Below are positions 14,778 through 24,515 of a DNA stretch of 64,000 nucleotides, one piece after another (the first letter of the stretch is position 1; each line of letters begins with the position of its first letter). The position numbers were made by a program, and so were the translations under genes. Origin of the DNA: Nocardioides albus (GTDB lineage Bacteria > Actinomycetota > Actinomycetes > Propionibacteriales > Nocardioidaceae); contig NZ_BMQT01000004.1 in the NCBI RefSeq assembly GCF_014648255.1, forward strand, positions 434,001 to 498,000, in the 5' to 3' direction. A model generated the notes under the pieces. That model did no database searches. It was not told where the DNA came from and was given only the letters and a program-made list of their open reading frames with translations.

Positions 14778-16235
14778 ATGGCGACCATCGACGACAAAGC
14801 CCTGCCACATGTGATCGTGCTCTTCGGCGCGACGGGTGATCTGGCGCGCCGCAAGCTCCTTCCTGGCCTGCTCAGACTCAACGAGGCCGGGCTGATGACG
14901 GACGCGCAGATCGTCGGCACCTCGCTCGAGGAGATGTCCGACGAGCAGTTCATGGAGTTCGCGCGCGAGGCGTGCGAGGAGTTCGGCAAGGGTGACATCA
15001 CCGACGAGCGTTGGAAGGCCTTCGGCGGGATGCTCTCCTACGTCTCGACCAAGGAAGGCCCGCACGCGCTGGCCGACGCGGTCAAGCTCGCCGAGAAGAA
15101 GCTCCAGGGAGCCGGCAACGACGTACGCCGCCTCCACTACCTCAGTGTCCCGCCCAAGGCCGCTCAGGACGTGATCCGACAGCTCGAGGAGGCCGACCTC
15201 GTCGAGCGCGCCCGGATCATCATGGAGAAGCCCTTCGGCACCGACCTCGAGTCGGCCAAAGAGCTCAACGCGAAGATCCACGAGGTCTTCTCCGAGGAGC
15301 AGATCTTCCGGATCGACCACTTCCTCGGCAAGGAGGCTGCGCAGAACATCCTGGCCTTCCGCTTCGCCAACGGACTCTTCGAGCCGATCTGGAATCGCAA
15401 CTTCATCGACCACGTCCAGATCGACATCCCGGAGACGCTGGGTCTGGAGGGGCGCACCGCGTTCTACGAGAGCACCGGCGCCTACCGCGACATGGTCGTG
15501 ACCCACCTGATGCAGGTGCTGGCGTTCATGGCGATGGAGCCGCCGACCTCGCTGGCTCCCGACCCGATCGGTGAGGAGAAGAACAAGGTCTTCCGCTCGA
15601 TCCAGCCGCTGAAGCCCAAGAACGTCGTCCGCGGCCAATACTCCGGCTACCGCGGCAAGAACGAGGTCGCCGACGACTCCGACACCGAGACCTTCATCGC
15701 GATGAAGGTGATCATCGACAACTGGCGCTGGGCCGGCGTGCCGTTCTTCCTGCGCACCGGAAAGAAGCTGGCCGAGGGCGCGCGGATCATCTCGATCGCC
15801 TTCAAGGAGCCGCCGCTGACGATGTTCCCGGCCAACTCCGGCGCCGGCACCCAGGGCCCCGACCACCTCACCTTCGACCTGGCCGACCAGTCGAAGATGT
15901 CGCTGTCCTTCTACGGCAAGCGCCCCGGTCCGGGGATGAAGCTGGAGAAGCTGTCCATGCAATTCTCCACGCAGGACACGACCTCCTCGACCGGCGTCCT
16001 CGAGGCGTACGAGCGGCTCATCCACGACGCCATGCGCGGCGACCACACCCTCTTCACCACGGCCGAGGGCATCGAGACGCTCTGGGAGATCTCCCAGCCG
16101 CTCCTCGACAACCCGCCGCCGGTGCGGCTCTACGCCCCCGGCTCCTGGGGCCCCAACTCGATCCACCAGCTGATCGCCCCGCACGCCTGGCGCCTCCCCT
16201 TCGAGCGATCCTGGCGCGAGACGAAGAAGTCGTAG
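14778..16235 (+). CDS. zwf: Glucose-6-phosphate 1-dehydrogenase
   Basis: 485 residues, typical length. Oxidises glucose-6-phosphate to 6-phosphogluconolactone with NAD(P)+, the first step of the oxidative pentose phosphate pathway. Rossmann motif HVIVLFGATGDLARRKLLP at residues ~8-26, then the active-site signature IFRIDHFLGKEAAQNIL with the catalytic His and Lys, and IIMEKPFGTDLESAKELN. Also IDNWRWAGVPFFLRTGKKL, typical of the beta+alpha domain. It stands alone: no opcA, pgl, tal or tkt next to it. ATG 14778 is the only start ahead of the nucleotide-binding strand with upstream promoter support. Confidence 0.97.
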   Translation: MATIDDKALPHVIVLFGATGDLARRKLLPGLLRLNEAGLMTDAQIVGTSLEEMSDEQFMEFAREACEEFGKGDITDERWKAFGGMLSYVSTKEGPHALADAVKLAEKKLQGAGNDVRRLHYLSVPPKAAQDVIRQLEEADLVERARIIMEKPFGTDLESAKELNAKIHEVFSEEQIFRIDHFLGKEAAQNILAFRFANGLFEPIWNRNFIDHVQIDIPETLGLEGRTAFYESTGAYRDMVVTHLMQVLAFMAMEPPTSLAPDPIGEEKNKVFRSIQPLKPKNVVRGQYSGYRGKNEVADDSDTETFIAMKVIIDNWRWAGVPFFLRTGKKLAEGARIISIAFKEPPLTMFPANSGAGTQGPDHLTFDLADQSKMSLSFYGKRPGPGMKLEKLSMQFSTQDTTSSTGVLEAYERLIHDAMRGDHTLFTTAEGIETLWEISQPLLDNPPPVRLYAPGSWGPNSIHQLIAPHAWRLPFERSWRETKKS

Positions 16236-16249
16236 CCGAGACGTCACTG

Positions 16250-16323
16250 GCGTCGGCCGAGATGGCACCACGGTGCCATCTCGGCCGACGCGCGTGACGC
16301 TTCGGCCGACGCGCGTGACGCTT
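16250..16323. terminator. Terminator palindrome plus 21-bp tandem repeat
   Basis: GCGTCGGCCGAGATGGCACC (16250-16269), two-base spacer, then its perfect complement (16272-16291), between the convergent zwf and lipoprotein genes. Bases 16282-16302 are exactly repeated at 16303-16323, so the right arm's outer part has been duplicated in tandem. Confidence 0.85.
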
Positions 16324-16326
16324 CGC

Positions 16327-16863
16327 TTACGGGGCGTTGGCGCTGAGCTGTTCGAGCAGGGCCACAGCGGCGCGGTCGATGGCGTCGCCGTCGTAGGGCT
16401 CCAGATCGACGGAGTTGAAGCTCTGGATCAGGGAGCCGTTCTGGACGAATCCGGTGACGGCGTACGAGTTGACGCCCTGCTGCTTGACCAGCCGGGCGTC
16501 GTCGGCGCCCTCGACCTTCGGCCCGCTGACGTCCCCGGACTGCACGTCCATCGTCTTCCACGCTTCCGCGAGCGTGCCGTTGAAGGGCAGGTAGTTCAGC
16601 TCGTACGCAGTGCCGCCCGAATCCACGGGGAGGAGCGCGCAGCGTGGTGCCGCCGAGGTGCCCTTCTCGACGCGGAGCTGGGCGCCGAGGGCCTTCTCGA
16701 CGGGGGCGATGTCGAGCCCGTCGCACGGGTTGAACGTCTCCTCGGCAGCATCCCCCGAGGCGGACGCGGAGGCAGATGCTGACGGTGTGGCAGGCTCCTC
16801 GGCTCCACAGGCGGTGAGAGAGAGCAGCGCCAGCAGACCGGGCGCCAGGATGGCGTATCTCAT
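16327..16863 (-). CDS. DUF3558-like secreted lipoprotein
   Basis: 178 residues from ATG 16863. A signal peptide with lipobox LSLTACG puts the lipidated Cys at ~20, followed by a Ser/Ala linker (PSASASASASGDAAE) and a compact domain beginning FNPCDGLD with a second Cys in PRCALL, the DUF3558 pattern of actinobacterial cell-surface lipoproteins. The start overlaps the sensor-kinase stop by four bases (ATGA), so it belongs to the two-component operon, perhaps as an external accessory. Function unknown. Confidence 0.8.
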   Translation of the reverse strand: MRYAILAPGLLALLSLTACGAEEPATPSASASASASGDAAEETFNPCDGLDIAPVEKALGAQLRVEKGTSAAPRCALLPVDSGGTAYELNYLPFNGTLAEAWKTMDVQSGDVSGPKVEGADDARLVKQQGVNSYAVTGFVQNGSLIQSFNSVDLEPYDGDAIDRAAVALLEQLSANAP

Positions 16864-18278
16864 CGGTTCAGAACTTCCGTGTGCGGTTCGACCGGCCGGG
16901 GAGAGGCCGAGCCGGGCAGGCGCAGCGTCATCCGCGCGCCGCCGTGGGGGGAGCGGGCCGCGGAGACCGACCCGCCGGTGCGTTCGGCGATCTGCCGGAC
17001 GATCGCGAGCCCGAGCCCGGACCCGGGCATCGAGCGGGCCTCGGTCGAGCGGTAGAACCGGTCGAAGATGTAGGGGATGTCGTCCTCGGCGATGCCGGGT
17101 CCCTCGTCGTCGACGGTGAGCTCGCCTTCGTGCAGGCCGATGTGCACGGTCCCCGACTCGGGCGACCACTTGGCGGCGTTGTCGAGGAGGTTGGTGACCG
17201 CCCGCTCCAGCGAGCCGGCGTCGGCCATGACCCACCACGGCGTCAGCTCCTCGGTGAACGTGACCGATGGCGCCCGCAGACGTACGCGGGAGAGTGCCCG
17301 GTCGACCACCTCGGAGAGGTCGACCGTCTCGAGCGTCGGCTCGGCGGGCGCGTCGCGGGCGAGCTCGACGAGGTCGCCGATCAGGTTGGTGAGCTCCTCG
17401 ATCTGGGCGCGGATGTCGCCGAGCAGGTCGGCTCGCTGCTCGCCCGAGATCGAGGCATCGGCCTGAGTGAGGAGCTCGACGTTGGTGCGCAGCGAGGTCA
17501 GCGGCGTACGCAGCTCGTGTGACGCGTCCGCGACCAGCTGCCGCTGGCGGTCGCGGGACGCGGCGACGGTGGAGAGCATCCGGTTGAACGAGGTCGCCAG
17601 CCGGGCGATCTCGTCGTCGCCCTCGACCGGGAGCGGGGTGAGGTCCTCGGTGGTTGCGATCCGGTCGACCGAGGCGGTCAGCCGTCGGACCGGACGCAGC
17701 CCGCCCGCAGCCACGACCCACCCGGCGAGCGCCGCCGCGACGACCCCGGCCGCGCCGAAGAAGAGCACGACGAAGCCGAGCCGTTTGTACATCGCCTTCT
17801 GCGGCTCCAGGGACTGCGCCAGCATCAGCGCCGTATCGCTGCCGGAGATCGGCACCGTCACAACCCGGAAGTCGCCGTCCCCGGTCGCGATGGTGCGCGC
17901 CATCATCGGCACCTCCCTCGTGGCGACCTTCACCTCGGGCGGGCCCGGACGCGGAAAGCTCTTCTGCGTCGGCGACCAGGAGTCGTGGTCGCTCACCTCC
18001 GCGACCTGGATGTCACTGGCGTTGAGGACCCAGGTCGGGACAGTCTCCCCGGTGCGGGTGTTGCGGATCAGCAACGGGTTCTCCGCCGCCGCCGTCGCCC
18101 GCTTCAGTAGCGACTCGTCCATGTTGGCCTGCAGCTGGACACGAACGGCGAAGTAGAGCCCGATCGCGATCAGCGCGATCGAGCCGGCGACGGCGAGGGT
18201 CGTCAGCAGTGTGACCCGGCCCGCCAGGGAGCCGCGGTAGCGCGAGCTGGTGGCCGTCGTGGTCACGGCGCTGCTCAC
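16860..18278 (-). CDS. Sensor histidine kinase (MprB-like)
   Basis: 472 residues from GTG 18278, overlapping the regulator stop by four bases. TM1 at ~24-46, an extracytoplasmic sensor of ~120 residues, TM2 at ~166-188, HAMP domain, H-box [20 protein letters not shown] with the phosphorylated His near 252, N-box [19 protein letters not shown]1 VDDEGPGI, F-box [28 protein letters not shown]. Architecture and motif wording match actinobacterial MprB, which responds to cell-envelope stress. The signal here is not determined. Confidence 0.92.
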   Translation of the reverse strand: MSSAVTTTATSSRYRGSLAGRVTLLTTLAVAGSIALIAIGLYFAVRVQLQANMDESLLKRATAAAENPLLIRNTRTGETVPTWVLNASDIQVAEVSDHDSWSPTQKSFPRPGPPEVKVATREVPMMARTIATGDGDFRVVTVPISGSDTALMLAQSLEPQKAMYKRLGFVVLFFGAAGVVAAALAGWVVAAGGLRPVRRLTASVDRIATTEDLTPLPVEGDDEIARLATSFNRMLSTVAASRDRQRQLVADASHELRTPLTSLRTNVELLTQADASISGEQRADLLGDIRAQIEELTNLIGDLVELARDAPAEPTLETVDLSEVVDRALSRVRLRAPSVTFTEELTPWWVMADAGSLERAVTNLLDNAAKWSPESGTVHIGLHEGELTVDDEGPGIAEDDIPYIFDRFYRSTEARSMPGSGLGLAIVRQIAERTGGSVSAARSPHGGARMTLRLPGSASPRPVEPHTEVLNR

Positions 18279-19009
18279 GGCTCCTTCAAGACGTAGCCGA
18301 TGCCGCGTACGGTGTGGATCAGCCGGGCCTCGCCCTCGGCCTCGGTCTTGCGCCGCAGATAGCCGACGTAGACCTCCAGCGAGTTGGCGGTCGTCGGGAA
18401 GTCGTAGCCCCAGACCTCTTCGAGGATGAAGGACCGGTCGAGTACGCGGCGGGGCCGGCGCAGGAACATCTCCAGGAGCGTGAACTCGGTGCGGGTGAGC
18501 TCGATGGCCCGATCGCCCCGGGTCACCTCGCGGGTGGTGGTGTTCATGGAGAGATCGGCGAAGGTCAGCGTCTCCTCGTCGTCCTCGCCGATCGGGGCGG
18601 CACGGCGCAGCAGCGCGCGCAGCCGAGCCAGCAGCTCCTCGAGCGCGAACGGCTTGGTGAGGTAGTCGTCGGCCCCGGCGTCCAGGCCCTCGACGCGGTC
18701 ACCGACGGCGTCGCGGGCGGTCAGCACCAGGATGGGTACGTCGTTGCCCGCTGCCCGCAGCGCCTTGGTGGCCTCGATGCCGTCGAGCCGGGGCATCATC
18801 ACGTCCATCACGACCACGTCGGGCCCGTGGTTGGCGATGCCGGCGAGCGCCTCGGCGCCGTCACCGGCGAGGGCGACCACGTAGCCGTTGAACTCCAGCG
18901 ACCGGCGCAGCGACTCACGCACGGCTTTGTCGTCGTCGACGACCAGCACGTGCGGCTTGTCGCCCGGGCCGTCGCTGGACCCATCACGGGGGGTGGCAGG
19001 GCTGTTCAC
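18275..19009 (-). CDS. Response regulator, OmpR/PhoB family (MprA-like)
   Basis: 244 residues from GTG 19009, chosen because AGGTAGGAA stands just upstream; the open frame runs further but without family similarity. Receiver domain: [15 protein letters not shown], phosphoacceptor Asp69 in [13 protein letters not shown], Thr in [13 protein letters not shown] and Lys in [15 protein letters not shown]. Winged-helix DNA-binding domain: [22 protein letters not shown] and [23 protein letters not shown]. First gene of a three-gene operon (regulator, kinase, lipoprotein), all coupled by 4-base overlaps. Confidence 0.95.
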   Translation of the reverse strand: MNSPATPRDGSSDGPGDKPHVLVVDDDKAVRESLRRSLEFNGYVVALAGDGAEALAGIANHGPDVVVMDVMMPRLDGIEATKALRAAGNDVPILVLTARDAVGDRVEGLDAGADDYLTKPFALEELLARLRALLRRAAPIGEDDEETLTFADLSMNTTTREVTRGDRAIELTRTEFTLLEMFLRRPRRVLDRSFILEEVWGYDFPTTANSLEVYVGYLRRKTEAEGEARLIHTVRGIGYVLKEP

Positions 19010-19065
19010 ACTTCCTACCTTGCCACCCCTCGCTGAGTCGCTACTGAGAACGACCCGCACGACCG

Positions 19066-19848
19066 CTAAGCATTCTCCTTGCGGAACGTGGAGATGCCCC
19101 ACCAGACCGCGAGCGCGAACAGGGCGGCGGTCCACCCGACGCCCCAGCCGATGTCGCCCACCCCGAGGTCACCGAAGAACGAGGCTCGCACCGCGTCGAC
19201 GATGTGCTTGGTCGGGATGACATCGGCCAGCGCCTGGAGCCACTGGGCCCCGAAGCTCATCGGCAGGAAGATGCCCGAGAGCAGCAGGATCGGCATCAGC
19301 AGCATGTTGGTCACCGGCGCCATCACGTCCTCGCTCTTCACGAGCAGCGCGAACGCGTTGGACGCGGCGGCTCCGGCTCCACCGATCATCACGGTGATCG
19401 CGATGCCGACGACGATCCCGACGGGCTTGAAGTCCATGCCCATCAGCAGGCCCAGGGCGACCAGGATGATCGCCTGCACAAGGATCTGCAGCAGGTCGCG
19501 GTAGAGGCGACCGAACAGCAGTGCGCCGCGCGAGGCCGGGGTGACCCGTTCGGCCTCGATGACGCCCTCGCGCCACTCGCCGATGAGCGAGAAGCCGGCG
19601 AACATCGCACCGAAGATGCCGAGCTGGACGAGCATGCCGGGGACGAACCAGTTGTAGGCGTTGCCGCCGAGCTCCTCGATGAGCGGCTCGAGCAGCGGGC
19701 CGAAGAGCACCAGGTAGAGGATCGGCTGCATCACGCCGATGAGCACCCACGCCGGGTTGCGGAGGTTCATCCGCAGCTGCCGGTTGAAGACGACCATCGA
19801 CTCCCGGAAGAAACCGGACTTGAGGACGGGCTGCTGGAACTCGGTCAT
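19066..19848 (-). CDS. ABC-2 type transporter permease
   Basis: 260 residues from ATG 19848, with SD GGAGGTGG five bases upstream; the open frame upstream is not conserved-looking. Six membrane segments: [44 protein letters not shown], then [29 protein letters not shown] (the conserved loop of DrrB-like exporters), and four more, ending near the C-terminus with [22 protein letters not shown]. It pairs with the ATPase gene upstream to make a DrrAB-like exporter of hydrophobic compounds. Confidence 0.92.
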   Translation of the reverse strand: MTEFQQPVLKSGFFRESMVVFNRQLRMNLRNPAWVLIGVMQPILYLVLFGPLLEPLIEELGGNAYNWFVPGMLVQLGIFGAMFAGFSLIGEWREGVIEAERVTPASRGALLFGRLYRDLLQILVQAIILVALGLLMGMDFKPVGIVVGIAITVMIGGAGAAASNAFALLVKSEDVMAPVTNMLLMPILLLSGIFLPMSFGAQWLQALADVIPTKHIVDAVRASFFGDLGVGDIGWGVGWTAALFALAVWWGISTFRKENA

Positions 19849-19921
19849 GCCGCCACCTCCGTAGGGCAGTTCGAAGAATACGTACGCGGCCTGACGCCCA
19901 TTGTCGCTCGCTTGCGCTCGC

Positions 19922-19925
<4 letters not shown>
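19845..19925 (-). CDS. 26-codon small ORF bridging ABC ATPase and permease
   Basis: ATG 19925 overlaps the ATPase stop (CGATGAGC) and its TGA (19845-19847) overlaps the permease ATG, giving ATGA junctions on both sides. The peptide begins MSERKRATMG and ends in EVAA. Every codon in between is sense. The arrangement would let ribosomes pass from ATPase to permease without a break. The peptide itself is basic and has no recognisable motif; it could be a coupling device without a product of its own. Confidence 0.5.
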
Positions 19926-20935
<1,010 letters not shown>

Positions 20936-21004
20936 GTTTCACTCCCTTGTGCGTGCAAGTCCCAGACAAGCACGGACCACCGACAACATCACCCGATTTA
21001 CCTG

Positions 21005-21042
21005 GATATTCAAACTTGAATATCGTGAGTGTTCAATTTTGA
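21005..21042. promoter_or_regulatory. Tandem dyad operator, probably for PadR
   Basis: GATATTCAA-AC-TTGAATATC (21005-21024) is a perfect 9-bp dyad in an AT-rich pocket, and TCAA-TT-TTGA (21033-21042) is a shorter dyad with the same TCAA/TTGA half-site 28 bases downstream on the plus strand. They lie between the PadR gene and the ABC genes. Operator identity is inferred. Confidence 0.7.
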
Positions 21043-21082
21043 TCCCGAGTTGTCAAACCATCACCGCCCGATCCGGGTCGGC

Positions 21083-21724
21083 TCAGCCGCGCAACATCTC
21101 TCGATAGCGCTTCCGGTCGGCGTCCATCTGCCATCCCGGGTCGTCGTCGGCAGGGGCCCAGTCGGGTGCGTCGCCGGCGAAGAACAGCTTGCCGCTGCGT
21201 ACGTCGTCCAAGACCTCCGCCAGCCAGGCGCGCTCCGAGCGGAGCTTGTCGATCTGCAGGTGCAGCGCGGCGACGGTGTGGGGCGGCACCATGCGGACGT
21301 TCACCCGGACCGCGGCGTCGAGCTCCTTGATCGTGCGCTCCAGGGCCTTCAGCCGGATGCTCAGGCGCTCGGCCACGGCCGCCCGCTCCAGCAGCGGCAC
21401 CAGCGAGAACGCGGCGTAGAAGGAGACCCCGTTGTAGACGTCGACCGCCTCCAGCGAGCGGGTGACCAGGCGCTCCAGCTCGGCGCGGCCGCCGGCGCTG
21501 ATCTCGTAGACCGCGACCGTCCGTCCGTTGTCGACCAGATCGTGCCTGGTCAGATGGCCCTTCTCGGTCAGCGACGTCAGCGCGTGATAGATCGAGCCCG
21601 GGTTGATGTTGGCCCACTGGTCGACCTGCCACGACATCAGCTCACGCCGGATCTGGTAGCCGTTGACGGGTTCGAACAGCGCCACTGCCCCCAGCAGCAG
21701 CATCCGCGTGTCGTCTCCGGCCAT
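21083..21724 (-). CDS. PadR family transcriptional regulator
   Basis: 213 residues. Winged helix at the N-terminus: MLLLGAVALFEPVNGYQIRRELMSW, then NINPGSIYHALTSLTEKGHLTR (recognition helix and turn typical of PadR) and YEISAGGRAELERLV. The C-terminal half is helical for dimerisation (Vir_Act_alpha_C-like). PadR proteins usually repress a neighbouring exporter; the DrrAB-like genes follow in the same direction. ATG 21724 has TAGAAT six bases upstream, so the message is leaderless. Confidence 0.92.
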   Translation of the reverse strand: MAGDDTRMLLLGAVALFEPVNGYQIRRELMSWQVDQWANINPGSIYHALTSLTEKGHLTRHDLVDNGRTVAVYEISAGGRAELERLVTRSLEAVDVYNGVSFYAAFSLVPLLERAAVAERLSIRLKALERTIKELDAAVRVNVRMVPPHTVAALHLQIDKLRSERAWLAEVLDDVRSGKLFFAGDAPDWAPADDDPGWQMDADRKRYREMLRG

Positions 21725-21730
21725 ACGGAG

Positions 21731-21736
21731 ATTCTA
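21731..21736 (-). promoter_or_regulatory. -10 box TAGAAT, leaderless
   Basis: On the minus strand TAGAAT is followed by CTCCGT and ATG 21724 of the PadR gene. Confidence 0.65.
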
Positions 21737-21756
21737 AGGGCGACACGGGCCGGCCC

Positions 21757-22170
21757 TCAGTGCGCCGTCAGCTGCCACAGGTGTCCGTCGGGGTCGGCGA
21801 CGACCGCGCGGTATTCACCCCACGGCGCCGACTCCGGCTCGATCATGCCGCGGCCGAGAGCCACAGCGGCCGCATAGCGCGCCTCGACATCGTCGCGCGA
21901 GCCGAGCTCGATGGTGACCAGGCACTGCTTCGGGCCCTCCGGGGGCAGCGCGGCCGCGTCCATCGGCTCGTCGTCGAGCTGGCCGGTGACCCACTTGAAC
22001 CCGCCGGTCGGGATCATCATCACCTCGCAGGAGTCCGACAGCGTCGCCCGCAACGGCTCGGGCACCCCGTCCTCGGCGGGGTCGCCGGGAGTCTCGAGGC
22101 CGAGGCCGTCGCGGAGGAAGGCGCGAGACCGGGCGCGGTCCCGGGTGGGCAGGGCGATCGTCGTACGCAT
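21757..22170 (-). CDS. VOC/glyoxalase-fold protein
   Basis: 137 residues, one vicinal-oxygen-chelate module pair. Seen: ALPTRDRARSRAFLRDGLGL at the start of the first module and WGEYRAVVADPDGHLWQLTAH at the end, the usual close of bleomycin-resistance/dioxygenase superfamily proteins. SD GAGGAG lies before ATG 22170. The metal ligands cannot be assigned with confidence. Ten bases separate it from the DUF899 gene in the same direction, so it is probably co-transcribed with it. Confidence 0.85.
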   Translation of the reverse strand: MRTTIALPTRDRARSRAFLRDGLGLETPGDPAEDGVPEPLRATLSDSCEVMMIPTGGFKWVTGQLDDEPMDAAALPPEGPKQCLVTIELGSRDDVEARYAAAVALGRGMIEPESAPWGEYRAVVADPDGHLWQLTAH

Positions 22171-22180
22171 CTGGATCTCC

Positions 22181-22972
22181 TCAGTGACAGCAGTGGTCGG
22201 CGGTCGGGGCGGTAGTCGATCCGAGATCGTCGTCGCGCCCGGCGGCGAGCCGCGACCACTGCGCTGTCGGGCGGCCGCTCACGCCGGCGCGATGGTTGGT
22301 CGTCACCCCTTCCTCGCTACGGAACTGGCTGCCGTCGATGCCTGTGCGCCGCGGCCAGCCCTCCGGTGAGTCCTCCCAGGTCTCCTGCCGTCCGTAGACG
22401 GTCATGTCCAGGATCCCGTACGACGCCGACATCGGCTCCACGCCGCGACCGGTCGTGCGGTAGGTCTCGAAGACCCGCTCGCCGTCGCGCAGGTAGCAGA
22501 CCTTGCCGCCGAAGAACCCGCGGACGTCGAGGACGTCCCACGACTCCTCGGGCACGGAGTACCACGGCATCTCCCATCCCATGAAGTCTCGGTAGCGCGA
22601 GCTCTCCGGATAGGGCCCCTGGCAGAAGACGGCGTACGTCACCCCGCGCGAGTGCAGGTAGCCGAGCTCGCTCACGCCGCCGCTGAAGAACGTGCACCCC
22701 TCGCACTGGTCGGCGGCGGCATGGCCGGTGTGCCACATGTGGTAGCTCGCGAAGAGCTGCGTACGCCCCTCGAAGGCGTCCAGCAGGCTGACCCGTCCAG
22801 CGGAGCCGACGAGGGGTGCGGCCGCGTCGACCTCGGTCATCGGAAGCCGTCGACGCGCCGAGGCGAGAGCGTCGCCGGCGCGGGTGTGCTCCTTCTCGCG
22901 GTCGAGGAGCGCGTCGCGCTCGTGCAGATAGGTCGTCCGGTCGACGACCGGAGGAAGTGAGATGGTGGTCAT
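22181..22972 (-). CDS. DUF899 thioredoxin-like protein
   Basis: 263 residues from ATG 22972 (a start six codons earlier is possible). DUF899 features: LLDREKEHTRAGDALASARRRLP near the N-terminus, a CEGCTFF motif in the position of the thioredoxin-like CxxC, GVTYAVFCQGPYPESSRYRDFMGWEMPWYS, and a ferredoxin-like end. Reported relatives are thioredoxin-fold proteins without a proven substrate. Divergent from the first HxlR regulator across a 53-bp gap that holds an AT-rich dyad, so it is a likely target of that regulator. Confidence 0.85.
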   Translation of the reverse strand: MTTISLPPVVDRTTYLHERDALLDREKEHTRAGDALASARRRLPMTEVDAAAPLVGSAGRVSLLDAFEGRTQLFASYHMWHTGHAAADQCEGCTFFSGGVSELGYLHSRGVTYAVFCQGPYPESSRYRDFMGWEMPWYSVPEESWDVLDVRGFFGGKVCYLRDGERVFETYRTTGRGVEPMSASYGILDMTVYGRQETWEDSPEGWPRRTGIDGSQFRSEEGVTTNHRAGVSGRPTAQWSRLAAGRDDDLGSTTAPTADHCCH

Positions 22973-22976
22973 ACAG

Positions 22977-23002
22977 ACTACGTTAAACATAGTTGATACT
23001 CT
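22977..23002. promoter_or_regulatory. Divergent promoters with an HxlR-type dyad
   Basis: ACTACGTTAAACATAGT (22977-22993) is a 17-bp imperfect palindrome. On the minus strand it contains TAACGT (22980-22985), seven bases before ATG 22972 (leaderless). On the plus strand TACTCT (22997-23002) is the likely -10 for the regulator gene, whose SD is GGAGG before ATG 23026. Binding here would control both genes. Confidence 0.6.
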
Positions 23003-23025
23003 TGTGAAGAGAGTTTGGAGGATCG

Positions 23026-23703
23026 ATGCCGAAGAAGCAGACCTACGCCGATCTAGGTGACGCCTGCGCGACCGCGCACGCCATGGACGTCATCGGGGAT
23101 CGGTGGAGCATGGTGATCGCGCGCGAGCTGTTGCTCGGTCCGCGCCGGTTCGCGGACCTGGCGTCGGCCGTCGTCGGGATCACGCCTGCCGTGCTCACCT
23201 CCAGGCTGAAGGCGCTGCGGAACAGCGGTGTCGTCGAGCAGGCCCGGCTCGACGACCTCGGACAGACCCGCGTCTACCGGCTCACCGAGTGGGGGCAGGG
23301 GCTGGAAGACGTGATGCGGTCGCTCGGCCACTGGGCGCAGCACTCGCCCGGCTTCCCGGTGGACGGGAGCATGACCCCCGACGGGGTGATCGTCGCGATG
23401 CGCACCATGGCGCCCTACGCCACGATGTCCGAGTGGGGCGACGGCCCGGTCCGGATGGCGATCGAGCTGCACGACGAGCGGCGTCCCGCCGCAGGCGTAC
23501 GCCGCTACGCGCTGCACTGGGACGAGGACCTTTTCGAGCTGGCCGAGGGTGCTGACGACGCGCCCGCGACCACCACCGTCGCCGCCGACTCGTCGGCCTG
23601 GGCCGGCGTGGTCTTCGCCGGTGCGCCGGTCGGCACGATCGGTATCGAGGGCGACCGGCGGGCCGTGGAGCGGGTGGCCGCTGCGTACGCAACCATCGCG
23701 TAG
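23026..23703 (+). CDS. HxlR-type regulator with C-terminal SCP2-like domain, copy 1
   Basis: 225 residues. N-terminal HxlR winged helix: HAMDVIGDRWSMVIARELLLGPRRFADL, TPAVLTSRLKALRNSGVVEQ and VYRLTEWGQGLEDVMRSLGHWAQ. The C-terminal ~105 residues resemble SCP2/sterol-carrier domains appended to such regulators (TVAADSSAWAGVVFAG, IEGDRRAVERVAAAYATI), suggesting a hydrophobic ligand. It has no Cys in the HxlR domain beyond that in LGDACATAHA, the position used for redox sensing in some HxlR proteins. Paralogue of the next gene. Confidence 0.88.
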   Translation: MPKKQTYADLGDACATAHAMDVIGDRWSMVIARELLLGPRRFADLASAVVGITPAVLTSRLKALRNSGVVEQARLDDLGQTRVYRLTEWGQGLEDVMRSLGHWAQHSPGFPVDGSMTPDGVIVAMRTMAPYATMSEWGDGPVRMAIELHDERRPAAGVRRYALHWDEDLFELAEGADDAPATTTVAADSSAWAGVVFAGAPVGTIGIEGDRRAVERVAAAYATIA

Positions 23704-23764
23704 CGACAGCATTTCACCGGCACGCCGGGACCTCTGGCACTGACCACGCGTAGTTCAGGCTCAC

Positions 23765-23770
23765 TAGCCT
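23765..23770 (+). promoter_or_regulatory. -10 box TAGCCT for the second HxlR gene
   Basis: TAGCCT would start RNA near 23777, giving a ~26-base leader that contains the GAGAGG Shine-Dalgarno before GTG 23803. This favours GTG 23803 over the upstream ATG codons at 23770-23773. Confidence 0.5.
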
Positions 23771-23802
23771 TGATGGGTTCGAACGACTCGGAGAGGATCG
23801 AC

Positions 23803-24504
23803 GTGACCCTGAACCTGACCTATGGGGACCTGGGAGACGCGTGCGCGGCTGCGCACGCACTGGACCTGATCGGTGATCGGTGGAGCCTGATCGTGGTGCG
23901 TGAGCTGATGTTCGGGCCGCGCACCGCACGTGACCTGGAGTCCTCCGTGATCGGGGTCGACACCGCCGAGCTCAAGGACCGGCTGCAGTTCCTGGAGCAC
24001 GCCGGGGTCGTGGTGGAGACCGAGCTCGGCTACATCACCAAGACGACGGCCTACGCCCTCACGCCGTGGGGTCGCGAGCTCGAGTCGATCCTCGGAGCGC
24101 TCGGTCGTTGGGCCCACGGCTCGACTCGCTTCCCGGTCATGTCCGCAGGAATGACGCCCAGCGGCGTGATGGTGGCGATGCGCACGATGGTGCCGCCCGG
24201 CAGCGCGACCACCCCGGAGCCGATCAGCGTCGCCTGGGAGCTGACGGACCTACGACGTCCCGAGGCAGACCCGCAGGAGTTCCGGCTGATCTGGAACGGC
24301 AACCACTTCGACCTCGCCGAAGGCACGCTCGAGGACGCCGACGTCACCATCGCGGGTGACTCGACGGCTTGGACCGGTGTGGTGTTCATGGGTTACCCCG
24401 TGGATGCGGCGATCGCCGAGGCCGGGCTCAAGGTCGAGGGTGATCGGGCTGCGTTGGACCGCGTGCTCGGCCTGTTCGCCGACACGCTCGCCGAGGCCAG
24501 CTGA
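23803..24504 (+). CDS. HxlR-type regulator with C-terminal SCP2-like domain, copy 2
   Basis: 233 residues from GTG 23803, chosen by the GAGAGG SD and by alignment of TYGDLGDACAAAHALDLIGDRW with TYADLGDACATAHAMDVIGDRW of copy 1. Same two-domain layout, with IRHxxx-type recognition region diverged (TAELKDRLQFLEHAGVVVETE) and a conserved end (VEGDRAALDRVLGLFADTL). The two have diverged substantially, so the tandem duplication is old. Targets may differ. It ends 11 bases before a convergent small gene. Confidence 0.88.
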   Translation: MTLNLTYGDLGDACAAAHALDLIGDRWSLIVVRELMFGPRTARDLESSVIGVDTAELKDRLQFLEHAGVVVETELGYITKTTAYALTPWGRELESILGALGRWAHGSTRFPVMSAGMTPSGVMVAMRTMVPPGSATTPEPISVAWELTDLRRPEADPQEFRLIWNGNHFDLAEGTLEDADVTIAGDSTAWTGVVFMGYPVDAAIAEAGLKVEGDRAALDRVLGLFADTLAEAS

Positions 24505-24515
24505 CCAGACGTGCC

